A stretch of 64,000 nt of DNA from Desulfovibrio aminophilus DSM 12254. GTDB lineage: Bacteria; Desulfobacterota; Desulfovibrionia; Desulfovibrionales; Desulfovibrionaceae. The translations under genes were made by a program, and so were the position numbers. Positions 50,891 through 59,174 of this stretch are shown here, one piece after another (the stretch's first letter is position 1; each line of letters opens with the position of its first letter). The notes under the pieces were generated by a model. The model saw only the letters and a list, made by a program, of their open reading frames with translations. It did not search any database and was not told where the DNA came from. The stretch spans positions 62,001 through 126,000 of the forward strand of contig NZ_AUMA01000009.1 of assembly GCF_000422565.1 (NCBI RefSeq). Direction: 5' to 3'.

Positions 50891-51606
50891 TCCGCCTTGC
50901 CCGCCACGTGCAGGAAGACGATGCCCGACAGCATCGGCAGATGGCAGACCTTGGCGAACCCGGCTTCCAGCAGCTCCCGGGCCAGGGCCCGTTCGTCCGG
51001 GAAGGCCCGGATGGTGTCGGCCAGGTAGCGGTAGGCCCCCTCATCGCGGGAGACCAGTCGCCCGATGGCGGGAAGCAGCTTGTCCAGGTAGAAATTGTAC
51101 AGCCCCTTCCAGACCCGGCGGCTGCCCGTGCCGAACTCCAGGACGCAGAGCCGCCCTCCGGGTTTGAGCACGCGCAGGATCTCGGCGTAGGCCTCGGCGC
51201 GCGGCTTGATGTTGCGGATGCCGAAGGCGATGGTCACGGCGTCCACCGAGGCGTCGGGCAGGGGCAGGGCCCGGCCGTCGGCCTGGACCGGGAAGATCCG
51301 CTCGGCGCGGGCCCCCTTGAGCTTGCGCTCGCGGCCCACGGCCAGCATGGGCAGGGTGAAGTCCAGGGCCGCCACGCGCAGGTCCGGGTGCTGGCGCAGA
51401 AGTTCCACCGACACGTCCAGGGTTCCCGCGGCGAGGTCCAGGACCAGCCCGTCCGGCGGCGGGTTCACGGCCCGCACCAGTCGGTAGCGCCACCAGACGT
51501 CCTGCCCCAGGGACAAAAGCCGGTTGAGGAAGTCGTACCAGCGGGCGATGCGGCCGAACATGGCCGCCACCTTGTGGCCGTGGGCCTCGGCGGGAGCCTC
51601 CGTCAC
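50887..51606 (-). CDS. ubiE: demethylmenaquinone methyltransferase
   Basis: A 239-residue class I methyltransferase. UbiE/MenG marks are FGRIARWYDFLNRLLSLG (about 17-34), LDLAAGTLDVSVELL (about 56-70, motif I) and FGIRNIKPRAEAY (about 125-137). It adds the final methyl of menaquinone, complementing mqnB and ispB nearby. Its ATG overlaps the small gene upstream (51603-51606). Confidence 0.95.
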   Translation of the reverse strand: MTEAPAEAHGHKVAAMFGRIARWYDFLNRLLSLGQDVWWRYRLVRAVNPPPDGLVLDLAAGTLDVSVELLRQHPDLRVAALDFTLPMLAVGRERKLKGARAERIFPVQADGRALPLPDASVDAVTIAFGIRNIKPRAEAYAEILRVLKPGGRLCVLEFGTGSRRVWKGLYNFYLDKLLPAIGRLVSRDEGAYRYLADTIRAFPDERALARELLEAGFAKVCHLPMLSGIVFLHVAGKAD

Positions 51607-51779
51607 GCGTCGTCCCCGGATTCGGGCAGGCCGCCGCCGCTCTTCACGGCCCGCAGCACGTCCTGGTAGATGGCCTGAAAGACCTCGCCGAAGCCGTTGG
51701 GTGACACCCGGCCCACCTCGATGAACTTGATGACCACTTCCTTGGCCACCTGCAGGGCCTGCTTTTCCAGCTTATCCAT
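51603..51779 (-). CDS. small helical protein upstream of ubiE (58 aa)
   Basis: A 58-residue mostly helical protein (KEVVIKFIEVGRVSPNGFGE in the centre). ATG 51779 has GGGGGTG close upstream; ATG 51791 and GTG starts further out are possible but would run into the attenuator hairpin. Its stop overlaps the ubiE start, so the two are coupled. I do not recognise the family with confidence. Confidence 0.65.
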   Translation of the reverse strand: MDKLEKQALQVAKEVVIKFIEVGRVSPNGFGEVFQAIYQDVLRAVKSGGGLPESGDDA

Positions 51780-51813
51780 ATGCACCCCCATGTTCCCGGC
51801 CCGTCCGGGCCGG

Positions 51814-51871
51814 AAAAAACCCGCCCGGGGGGAAATGACCTCGACCCCCATGGTCGCGGACGCCGGGCGGG
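51814..51871 (-). terminator. terminator-like hairpin in the leader of the small gene-ubiE unit
   Basis: On the minus strand CCCGCCCGG (51871-51863), a 34-base loop with an inner GACC/GGTC hairpin, CCGGGCGGG (51828-51820), then six T residues (51819-51814). It lies 35 bases before the start of the 58-aa gene, so it may be an attenuator or end the acidic-protein transcript. The rest of 51872-52069 is GC-rich; a long imperfect stem (51982-51995 with 52020-52033) is the only other structure seen. Confidence 0.6.
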
Positions 51872-52069
51872 AAAAGAGAAGAACCGGAAAGCCCCCCTCT
51901 TTTTTCCCGCCCCCTTAGCACGAAGGTCACCGGCCGTCGAGTTCGGCGGCGGCCGGGAACACGGACGCCGGGCCGGAAACACCGAGCGGCGGGGACTCGC
52001 CGGGAAGGCTCCCGACGGCTCCCCACCGCTCGGCTCGGAGGTCTCCGGCGGACCGGAACCTCGAAAGAA

Positions 52070-53650
52070 TCAGTCCTCTCCGGCGGCCAGTTCGCGGGTC
52101 AGGGCCGCGATCTCCTCGCGGATGATCCGCGCCGCCTCACGGGGCACGGCCTGCTCCACCAGAGTCTTGATCTCGGCGGCCAGCTCGGCGCGCAGGGTCT
52201 CCCTCAACTCGGCCGTGAGCACGCCCACGCGCTCCTCCACCAGGGTCAGGATGTGCTCCGGCGCGTCGGCTCCCGGCTCGGTCTCGGCGCCCACCAGGGC
52301 GGCGTGGATGTCCTCGTCGCCGATCTGGTCCAACAGGGCGTCCACGTCCACGGACTCGTCACCGGACTCGTCCAGGTCCAGGCCGAGCAGCGCGGCGTCG
52401 GCCGAGGGCTCGGCCGGCATCCCGCTCAGGTCAGGAACGGACGACAGGGACGCTTCCCCGCTCAGAAGCACTTCGCTGAGCACGGACTCTCCGGGCTCGT
52501 GCAGGGCCTCGGACTCGGCGGGAGACGGTTCGGGGGCGGACGCCGCCGGGGCGTACACGGGCATGTCCTCCGGCGAGACGTCGATCTCGTCCAGACCCCG
52601 ACCCGATGCGTCGTCGGCAGCGATCTCGGCGTCGGTCATGCCCTCGGGCTCGGCGAGAAACGTTTCTGACGCGGACGCCGCCGGGGCGTACACGGGCATG
52701 TCATCCGGCGAGACGTCGATCTCGTCCAGACCCGGCCCGGAAGCATCGTCGGCAGCGATCTCGGCGTCGGTCATGCCCTCGGCCTCGATGGGCTCGGCCT
52801 CCGGCTCGGCCAGGGGTTCGGCGAGCACGCCGTCCAGGGAAATCTCCGCCTCGGCCAGGGGCTCCGGCTCGACCAAGACGTCGTCCAGGGAGATTTCCGC
52901 CTCGGCCAGGGGCTCCGGCTCGGTCAGGACATCGTCCAGGGATATCTCGGGTTCGACGTCCCGCTCCTCCAGGACATCGCCCAGGGCGATCTCCGGCTCC
53001 ACCGCGGCGGCCTCGTCGAGCACGATCTCGGCCTCGGGCAGGTCCAAGGGGCCGTCCGCGGTCGAAGTCTCGACCGCCTCGGCGACCAGCGTGTCGTCCA
53101 GGGTCAGGGGCTCGTCCAGAGTCAGCGGCTCGTCCCCGGCCTCCTCGGCCACTAGGTCGTCCAGGCTGAGGATCGTCTCCTCTTCTTCGGCCGCGACCTC
53201 CGGGGCCGCCTCGGCAGCGAGGGAGTCCTCGTCCAGGATCAGGGCGTCGTCCAGGGAAATTTCGGGCTCGTCCGGCGCGGCCGCCTTGGCGGGACTCCCG
53301 GGGCCCAGGCCGTCGATGAGGTCGTCCAGCCCGGCGGAGTCCATGGCGCCCCCCGCCGCATCGTCCGGCGGATTCAGATCGATGTCCGGCAGGGCCGCGC
53401 CCGCGTCGTCGTCCTCCAGCAGAAGGGCGTCGTCGAAGGATCCGGCCTTCTCGGTCCGGGCCTGCGTCTTGGCGGGCTTGGTGTCCTCGCCCAGATCCTC
53501 GGCGAACAGATCCTCCAGCTCCTGCTCGAAGCTGGCGTCCAGGTCGTCGGGGTCCATGGGGTCGGCGGAGGTAGCGGACCCTTCATCCGCGATGTCGCTC
53601 AGATCGAGCAGGTCTTCATCGCGGGGGGCTTCCGGTTTGGCCGGACACAT
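52070..53650 (-). CDS. very acidic, repeat-containing protein with PopZ-like C-terminal helices
   Basis: A 526-residue protein composed mainly of D, E, A, L, P and S up to about residue 455, with no predicted fold: a low-complexity, probably disordered body. It contains at least five copies of a short E(P/A)EI(S/A)LDDVL motif and two 45-residue tandem repeats (EGMTDAEIAADDASG to VYAPAASA). The last about 60 residues are amphipathic helices ending in QAVPREAARIIREEIAALTREL, reminiscent of the oligomerising C-terminus of PopZ and similar scaffold proteins. Function unknown; a polar or cytoplasmic scaffold is an inference. ATG 53650 has GAGG upstream; the gene stands alone. Confidence 0.7.
   Translation of the reverse strand: MCPAKPEAPRDEDLLDLSDIADEGSATSADPMDPDDLDASFEQELEDLFAEDLGEDTKPAKTQARTEKAGSFDDALLLEDDDAGAALPDIDLNPPDDAAGGAMDSAGLDDLIDGLGPGSPAKAAAPDEPEISLDDALILDEDSLAAEAAPEVAAEEEETILSLDDLVAEEAGDEPLTLDEPLTLDDTLVAEAVETSTADGPLDLPEAEIVLDEAAAVEPEIALGDVLEERDVEPEISLDDVLTEPEPLAEAEISLDDVLVEPEPLAEAEISLDGVLAEPLAEPEAEPIEAEGMTDAEIAADDASGPGLDEIDVSPDDMPVYAPAASASETFLAEPEGMTDAEIAADDASGRGLDEIDVSPEDMPVYAPAASAPEPSPAESEALHEPGESVLSEVLLSGEASLSSVPDLSGMPAEPSADAALLGLDLDESGDESVDVDALLDQIGDEDIHAALVGAETEPGADAPEHILTLVEERVGVLTAELRETLRAELAAEIKTLVEQAVPREAARIIREEIAALTRELAAGED
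52541..52785 (-). repeat. 135-bp tandem repeat inside the acidic protein gene
   Basis: Two copies, starting at 52541 and 52676, nearly identical for about 110 bases, encode the 45-residue repeat. High DNA identity points to recent duplication or ongoing homogenisation. Confidence 0.85.
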
Positions 53651-53715
53651 ACGCGCACCTCGGGGATTTTGAAGACGCTGGGGGCCGCCGAGGCGGCCCC
53701 CAGGTCAACCGGTCA

Positions 53716-54093
53716 TTACGACTTCTTCGCGTGGCACTTGTTGCAGGCGGTGGGGCCCTGCTTCATGCTCTTGTGGCAGCCCATGCAGCTGTGGTTGCTG
53801 GTGGGGGCGTGGAAGGCGGCGTAGTAGGAATTGTCGCCCTTCTTCGCCTTCAGGTCATTGTGGCAGGTGCCGCACTTGTAGTCCTTGGGATTTTCCTTGA
53901 TCTTGTGGTGGCACTCCTCGCACTTCTGCTTGCCATGCTTGGCATGGCTGAGAGTGACGGTGCCCTGGGTGGCCGCGCCGGGGGACTTCATGACGATGTC
54001 CTGCTTGGGGGCGTCGGCGGCGAACAGGACCGGCAGGGCCACGAAGCCGACCAGGGCCGCGCAGACCACGCTGATGATGACGATGCGCTTCAT
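53716..54093 (-). CDS. tetraheme cytochrome c3
   Basis: A 125-residue periplasmic cytochrome with a signal peptide ending near FAA-D (about 25). Four heme motifs are CEECHH, CGTCH, CMGCH and CNKCH, preceded by the HAKHGKQ ligand histidines typical of class III c3. It shuttles electrons between periplasmic hydrogenases or formate dehydrogenases and membrane complexes, the defining carrier of Desulfovibrio. All four motifs have two-residue spacing, whereas some c3 proteins have CXXXXCH. It is a single-gene unit with its own promoter. Confidence 0.92.
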   Translation of the reverse strand: MKRIVIISVVCAALVGFVALPVLFAADAPKQDIVMKSPGAATQGTVTLSHAKHGKQKCEECHHKIKENPKDYKCGTCHNDLKAKKGDNSYYAAFHAPTSNHSCMGCHKSMKQGPTACNKCHAKKS

Positions 54094-54205
54094 TCTCCTC
54101 GTTCCTCCTTGTCTCCACTTTCCAATTGCCAGACAACTCGAAACCACTTCTCCATCCACTGCGCGAAAGCCGGTCTTCGCCCGGAACTCCCTTTGCGCAT
54201 TTTGT

Positions 54206-54234
54206 CTTTTACGCTTTTGACCGCGTGTTGGCAA
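54206..54234 (-). promoter_or_regulatory. sigma-70-like promoter of cytochrome c3
   Basis: On the minus strand TTGCCA (54234-54229), 17 bases, TAAAAG (54211-54206), overlapping the end of cobJ and giving a leader of about 105 bases. Confidence 0.55.
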
Positions 54235-55000
54235 GTCTTTGCCGGACCTTGCGCGTTCCTCCGGCGAGATCGTACTTCCCGGCGTAGCCCCGGGGAGTGA
54301 GCATGCGCCCCCCCGCCGCGCGACTGGAGGAAGCGCCCACCACCACGATGGTCTGCATGTCCACGCCGCCGCAGTCCACGTCCGCCAGCCGGGCGATCTC
54401 CGCGCGCTGCCCCGGCCGAAAGGCCCGGCAGACCACACCCACCGGGGTGTCCGGTCCGCGGTGCCGCGCGATCACGGCCAGGGCCCGTTCCAGATGGTCG
54501 GCCCGGCGCTTGGAGCGCGGATTGTAGAGCACGAGGACGAAGTCCGCCCCGGCGGCCGCGTCCAGCCGCCGTTCGATGACCTCCCAGGGCGTCAGCAGGT
54601 CCGAGAGGCTCACGCAGGCGAAGTCGTGGGTCAAGGGCGCGCCGAGCAGGGCCGCGGCCGCCGCCAGGGCCGGAACCCCGGGCACCACCTCGCAGGGCAC
54701 GCGCTCCAGCAGGCCGCGCTCCTCCAGAACCTCCAGCACCAGCCCGGCCATGGCGTAGATTCCGGCGTCGCCGCTGGAGACCACGGCCACGTCCCGCCCG
54801 GCCAGGGCCAGGTCCACGGCCCGGCCCGCGCGTTCCACCTCGCCGGTCATGCCGGTGGAGACCACCTCGCGGCCCTCCAGCACCTCCGGCTCCAGCAGAT
54901 CCAGGTAGCCGGAATAGCCGACCACGGCCGATGCCGAGGCCAGGGCAGCCCGGGCCAAGGGACAGAGCAGCCCCGGGTCGCCCGGCCCCAGGCCGACCAC
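54209..55000 (-). CDS. cobJ: precorrin-3B / cobalt-factor III C17-methyltransferase
   Basis: A 263-residue tetrapyrrole methylase. Marks are VGLGPGDPGLL at the start, the YSGYLDLL segment, GDAGIYAMAG (about 92-101) and YNPRSKRR (about 182-189). It performs the ring-contracting C17 methylation of the cobalamin route; with cbiG and cbiD present the anaerobic (cobalt-early) route is meant, where the gene is also called cbiH. The start is taken as GTG 55000, two bases after the cbiG stop; upstream in-frame starts exist only inside cbiG. Confidence 0.88.
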   Translation of the reverse strand: MVGLGPGDPGLLCPLARAALASASAVVGYSGYLDLLEPEVLEGREVVSTGMTGEVERAGRAVDLALAGRDVAVVSSGDAGIYAMAGLVLEVLEERGLLERVPCEVVPGVPALAAAAALLGAPLTHDFACVSLSDLLTPWEVIERRLDAAAGADFVLVLYNPRSKRRADHLERALAVIARHRGPDTPVGVVCRAFRPGQRAEIARLADVDCGGVDMQTIVVVGASSSRAAGGRMLTPRGYAGKYDLAGGTRKVRQRLANTRSKA

Positions 55001-55002
55001 GC

Positions 55003-55998
55003 TCAGCCGGCCAGGGCCACGGCCAGGGTCGCCCGCGTGGTCTTGCGCTTGGGCACGACCAGCGGTCCGTCGGCGGCCAGCATCGCCGCTGCCTCGCATA
55101 CTCCCTCCAGACCCATGTGTTTGCGCACCAGCGCCGACGGCGTGGGCACCGCCACGCGGGAGAGTTCCTCCCGCGAAAAAAACCGCGCTTCGACGCCGAG
55201 TTCCCGCGCGGCTTCCAGCAGCCCGGGTTCGTCGGCCTTGTCCGCCACGCTGGCGATCCCGGCCAGACTCGCCGGGGCCAAGCCCTCCTCGGCGAAGACC
55301 CGCGTCAGCAGTTCCCTGATCTCGACCGCCGGGGTTCCCCTGCGGCAGCCCATCCCGGCCCAGAGCACACGCGGATGCAGGACCAGAATTTCGTCACCCG
55401 CGGCGGCCCGCCAGTCCACGCGCACCCGGCCGCCGGAGTCCACCCGGCGAAAATGCGCCGGGTCCAGGTCGCCCAACCGTCGGCCCGGATCCTCCACGGC
55501 CAGGACGCCGCCCTCCAGGAGCAGGGCGTTGGCCCGCTTCACGGCCGACAGGTTGCCGATGGCCAGCCCGCGCTCCACGGCCAGGAGGTCCAGCGAGGGC
55601 AGCCCGGCCGAGTCCGTGGCCGTGGTGACCACGGCCTGCCCGCCGGTGAGCCCGGCCACGCGCCGGGCCAGGGCGTTGGCCCCGCCCAGATGGCCGGAGA
55701 GCAGGCTGACGCAGAAGCGTCCCTCCTGGTCCAGGACGAGCACGGCCGGATCGCGGTCCTTGCCGCGCAGGCGCGGGGCGATCAGCCGGACCACGAGCCC
55801 GGCGGCGGCCACGAAGACATGCGCGGAGAAGCGGCCGAAGGTCTCGGCCAGACAGGCGGTCAGACTTTCGAAGCCCCGCTCACCCGGCCCGGCCAGGCGG
55901 GCCGGGGCGAAGACCTCGGCGTCCAGGCCGGGGGCCAGCCGCCGCGCCAGCTCCAGCCCGCCCGGGGTCAGGGCGTAGACCGCGATGGATTCCGGCAT
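55003..55998 (-). CDS. cbiG: cobalt-precorrin-5A hydrolase
   Basis: A 331-residue protein with the CbiG central signature FVAAAGLVVRLIAPRL (about 62-77) and the LLSGHLGGANALA segment (about 98-110), then a C-terminal domain with GMGCRRGTP (about 213-221) and the SVADKADEPGL segment. It opens the delta-lactone and releases acetaldehyde during anaerobic corrin ring contraction. It is directly before cobJ and 28 bases after hemL. Confidence 0.92.
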   Translation of the reverse strand: MPESIAVYALTPGGLELARRLAPGLDAEVFAPARLAGPGERGFESLTACLAETFGRFSAHVFVAAAGLVVRLIAPRLRGKDRDPAVLVLDQEGRFCVSLLSGHLGGANALARRVAGLTGGQAVVTTATDSAGLPSLDLLAVERGLAIGNLSAVKRANALLLEGGVLAVEDPGRRLGDLDPAHFRRVDSGGRVRVDWRAAAGDEILVLHPRVLWAGMGCRRGTPAVEIRELLTRVFAEEGLAPASLAGIASVADKADEPGLLEAARELGVEARFFSREELSRVAVPTPSALVRKHMGLEGVCEAAAMLAADGPLVVPKRKTTRATLAVALAG

Positions 55999-56026
55999 GC
56001 GCTCGGCCCTCCGGGGGCCTTCCGTC

Positions 56027-57295
56027 CTAGAACCGCACCCTCCGGGCGGCGTCCAGCGTGGCCGCGAAGTCCTCCTCGGTGTGGGCGAAGGAGGTGAAGG
56101 TGCATTCGTAGCCCGAGGGCGCGAGATTCACCCCGGCCTCCCGCATCTGGCGGAAGAACGTGGCGTAGGCTTCGGTGTCCATGGTCTTGGCCGTGTCGAA
56201 GTCCGTCACCGGCGTTTTGGTGAAGAAGAGCGTGAAGATCGAGGCCACATGGTTCATCTGCACGGGCAGACCCTTCTCCTCCAGCACGGATTTCAAGTCC
56301 CGGGCGAAGGCCAGGGTACGGCGCTCCAGGGCGTCGTAGTCGCAGGCCTCCAGGCGGCGCAGGGTGGCCAGTCCGGCGGCCATGGCCGCCGGGTTCCCGG
56401 AGAGCGTCCCTGCCTGGTAGACCGCGCCCACGGGGGCCACGTGCTCCATGATTTCCCGGCGTCCGCCGAAGCAGCCCACCGGGAAGCCGCCGCCGATGAT
56501 CTTGCCCAGGGTGGTCAGGTCCGGCCGAACGCCGTAGCGGGCCTGGGCCCCGCCCAGGGACAGGCGGAAGCCGGTGATGACCTCGTCGAAGATGAGCAGC
56601 GCGCCGAAGCGGGTGCAAAGGGCGCGCAGACCTTCCAGGAAACCCGGCTCCGGGGGCACGAGGCCCATGTTTCCGGCCGCCGGCTCGACGATGACGCAGG
56701 CGATCTCGCGGCCGTGACGGTTGAAGAGGTCTTCCACGGCCTCCAGGTCGTTGTAGGGCGCGATGAGGGTGTGGGCCACCACGTCGGCGGGCACGCCGGG
56801 GGTGCCGGGAATGGACAGGGTGGCCAGGCCCGAACCCGCGCTGGCCAGGAAGGCGTCGCTGTGTCCGTGGTAGCAGCCGTCGAACTTGATGAGCTTGTCC
56901 CGGCCGGTGAAGCCCCGGGCCAGGCGCAGGGCGCTCATGGTGGCCTCGGTGCCCGAGGAGACCATGCGCATCATCTCCATGCCGGGCATGAGCCGCCGCA
57001 CGGCCTCGGCCAGCTCCACCTCGCCCGGGCAGGGCGCGCCGTAGCTCGAGCCGCGCTCCACGGCCCGACGGGCGGCCTCGACCACCTCGGGGTCGCAATG
57101 GCCGAGGATCATCGGCCCCCAGCTCAACACGAAGTCGATGAGCTCCTGCCCGTCCACGGTGTGCATGCGGCTGCCCCGGGCGCTCTCGGTGAACAGGGGG
57201 TCGCAGCCCACGCCGCGGCAGGCCCGCACCGGGCTGTTCACACCGCCGGGCAGGACGTCCTGGGCCCGGCGGAACCAATCGGCGGAACTGGTCAT
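56027..57295 (-). CDS. hemL: glutamate-1-semialdehyde 2,1-aminomutase
   Basis: A 422-residue PLP enzyme making 5-aminolevulinate in the C5 pathway. Marks are [11 protein letters not shown] near the N-terminus, [16 protein letters not shown] (about 120-135), the PLP lysine in [13 protein letters not shown] (about 263-275) and [11 protein letters not shown] 57295 lies in the last codons of the upstream ahb gene with GAGGA close by. It supplies the tetrapyrrole genes around it. Confidence 0.95.
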   Translation of the reverse strand: MTSSADWFRRAQDVLPGGVNSPVRACRGVGCDPLFTESARGSRMHTVDGQELIDFVLSWGPMILGHCDPEVVEAARRAVERGSSYGAPCPGEVELAEAVRRLMPGMEMMRMVSSGTEATMSALRLARGFTGRDKLIKFDGCYHGHSDAFLASAGSGLATLSIPGTPGVPADVVAHTLIAPYNDLEAVEDLFNRHGREIACVIVEPAAGNMGLVPPEPGFLEGLRALCTRFGALLIFDEVITGFRLSLGGAQARYGVRPDLTTLGKIIGGGFPVGCFGGRREIMEHVAPVGAVYQAGTLSGNPAAMAAGLATLRRLEACDYDALERRTLAFARDLKSVLEEKGLPVQMNHVASIFTLFFTKTPVTDFDTAKTMDTEAYATFFRQMREAGVNLAPSGYECTFTSFAHTEEDFAATLDAARRVRF

Positions 57296-57789
57296 TCCTC
57301 GTCCTCCTCGCGAAAATAGCGCATGGATGTCTTTTTCAATTCCCGCAGGCTGTTGAGCACGGCGTAGTCGGTGATGCCCGTGGCCCGGGACAGCTCCTCG
57401 GCCACCTTCAGGCTGTCGCCCGGGTTGCGGCCGTGGATCATGGTGTACAGGTTGTAGGGCCACTCCGGGTAGGTGCGGCGTTCGTAGGCGTGGCTGATCT
57501 CCGGCCGGGAGGCCAGGAGTTCGCCCACGCGGGCGGCCTCGGCCGGGTCATCCACGCGCCAAGCCACCATGGCGTTGTGGCCGTAGCCCGCCTTCTGGTG
57601 CCGCAGGGTGGCTCCGAAGCGCCGGATCACGCCGCGCTCCTTGAGCCCGCGCAGCAGGTCGAGCACCGTCTTCTCGTCCGTGCCCACGGCCTCGGCGATG
57701 TCCGCGAAGGGCGTCGCGGAGTCCGGCAGATCGCCTCCGGCCAGGGCCAGAATCCTCTCTTCCAGGGGGGTGAACACGATCTTTTCCAT
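57292..57789 (-). CDS. ahbB: siroheme decarboxylase subunit (AhbA/AhbB family)
   Basis: A 165-residue Lrp/AsnC-like protein. An N-terminal winged helix ([13 protein letters not shown] through [13 protein letters not shown]) is followed by the C-terminal fold with [15 protein letters not shown] and [19 protein letters not shown], the pattern of siroheme decarboxylase subunits. In sulfate reducers AhbA and AhbB together convert siroheme to 12,18-didecarboxysiroheme on the way to heme. Which of the two subunits this is cannot be settled; AhbB is favoured. It overlaps hemL by four bases. Confidence 0.82.
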   Translation of the reverse strand: MEKIVFTPLEERILALAGGDLPDSATPFADIAEAVGTDEKTVLDLLRGLKERGVIRRFGATLRHQKAGYGHNAMVAWRVDDPAEAARVGELLASRPEISHAYERRTYPEWPYNLYTMIHGRNPGDSLKVAEELSRATGITDYAVLNSLRELKKTSMRYFREEDEE

Positions 57790-57819
57790 ACCGGTCCATC
57801 TACCCGCAACGGCCCGGCC

Positions 57820-57848
57820 TTGCAACCGGAAGCGGCGACGGGTATTCT
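57820..57848 (+). promoter_or_regulatory. strong sigma-70-like promoter of the gpsA operon
   Basis: TTGCAA (57820-57825), 17 bases, TATTCT (57843-57848), giving a leader of about 90 bases. Confidence 0.7.
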
Positions 57849-57944
57849 GAAAAGACATGTCCGGCGCGGGGGCGACCCCCGGCTCCGGACCGAAACGGAC
57901 AGACAAGCGGACGGGGCGCCCCCCCGCCCGAAAAGGAGATCTTC

Positions 57945-58952
57945 ATGCGCATCGCCGTGCTGGGCGCGGGAGCCTGGGGCACGACCCTGGCCGACATGCT
58001 CTGCCGCAAGGGTCTTCCCGTGCGGCTCTGGGCCCGCGAGGAAGACGTGGTCCGGGCCGTCAACGAGGACCACGAGAACCCGTCCTTCCTGCCGGGCGTG
58101 AAGCTCTGCCCGGAACTCACCGCCCACGGCGATCCGGCCGCGGCGCTCCAGGGGGCCGAGGCGGTCCTGGTGGTCATCCCCAGCCAATTCCTGCGCCGCT
58201 CCCTGGAAAGCCTGCGCGGCCACCTGCCCGAGCGGCCGGTGATCGTCTGCGCCAGCAAGGGCATCGAGATGGACACCCTGGAGCCCATGTCCGTGGTGGT
58301 GAAGGAGGCCCTGGCCGGGCTTTCCCCGCGCTACGCCGTGCTCTCGGGCCCGTCCTTCGCCTTCGAGGTGGCCCGGGGCATGCCCACCAGCGTGACGCTC
58401 GGCTGCGCGGATCGCGAACTGGGCCGCGAACTGCGCGAGGCCTTCTCCACCCCGTCCTTCCGGGTCTACACGAGCACGGACTACCGGGGCGTGGAGTTGG
58501 GCGGCGCGGTGAAGAACGTCATGGCCATCGCGGCGGGCATCGCCGACGGCCTGGGTTTCGGTCACGACGCCCGCGCCGCGCTCATCACCCGGGGACTGGC
58601 CGAGATGAGCCGCCTGGGCGTGGCCATGGGCGCGCGGGCCAAGACCTTCATGGGCCTCTCGGGCATGGGCGACCTCGTGCTCACCTGCACCGGCGATCTC
58701 TCGCGCAACCGCCAGGTGGGCCTCAAGCTGGGCCAGGGCATGAAGCTCTCCGAGATCATGGCCGGAACCCGCACCGTGGCCGAGGGCGTGAAGACCACCG
58801 AGGCCATGCACGCCCTGGCGAAGAAACTCGGCGTGGAGCTGCCCATCACCGAGCAGGTCCACCGCATCCTGCACGAGGACCGGCCCCCGGCTCAGGCCGT
58901 GAAGGAACTCATGACCCGCAGCCTGAAGGACGAACACGAGGAGGAGGAATGA
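57945..58952 (+). CDS. gpsA: NAD(P)H-dependent glycerol-3-phosphate dehydrogenase
   Basis: A 335-residue enzyme making sn-glycerol 3-phosphate for phospholipids. Marks are the Rossmann motif VLGAGAWGTTLA (about 5-16), the catalytic lysine region GGAVKNVMAIAAGI (about 187-200) and GLSGMGDLVLTCTG (about 235-248). AAGGAG lies before ATG 57945. An acidic tail (DEHEEEE) ends it. The stop overlaps the start of the small lipoprotein gene. Confidence 0.96.
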   Translation: MRIAVLGAGAWGTTLADMLCRKGLPVRLWAREEDVVRAVNEDHENPSFLPGVKLCPELTAHGDPAAALQGAEAVLVVIPSQFLRRSLESLRGHLPERPVIVCASKGIEMDTLEPMSVVVKEALAGLSPRYAVLSGPSFAFEVARGMPTSVTLGCADRELGRELREAFSTPSFRVYTSTDYRGVELGGAVKNVMAIAAGIADGLGFGHDARAALITRGLAEMSRLGVAMGARAKTFMGLSGMGDLVLTCTGDLSRNRQVGLKLGQGMKLSEIMAGTRTVAEGVKTTEAMHALAKKLGVELPITEQVHRILHEDRPPAQAVKELMTRSLKDEHEEEE

Positions 58953-59173
58953 GCCGAACCGCCGTCGCCGCCCTGCTGCTGGCCGCCCTGGCGCTCTCCG
59001 GCTGCGGCAAGGAATGGACGCATCCGAACATCGCGAGTCCCCGTGAGGAGGATCAGCGTTTCGAAACCGACTCGGCCACCTGCCGGGACGAGTCCGCGCA
59101 CGCGCCGGAGGCCGACCGCCCGCGCGTCTTCGAGGACTGCCTGACCCTGCTCGGCTGGGAAAAGAAGGACTGA
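58949..59173 (+). CDS. small lipoprotein of unknown function (74 aa)
   Basis: A 74-residue protein with a signal peptide and lipobox LSGC (Cys19). The mature part is short and charged, with two further cysteines (ATCRDE and EDCLTL) that could pair. GGAGGA precedes ATG 58949, which overlaps the gpsA stop (ATGA). I do not recognise the family. It is probably anchored to a membrane facing the periplasm. Confidence 0.75.
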   Translation: MSRTAVAALLLAALALSGCGKEWTHPNIASPREEDQRFETDSATCRDESAHAPEADRPRVFEDCLTLLGWEKKD

Positions 59174-59174
59174 C

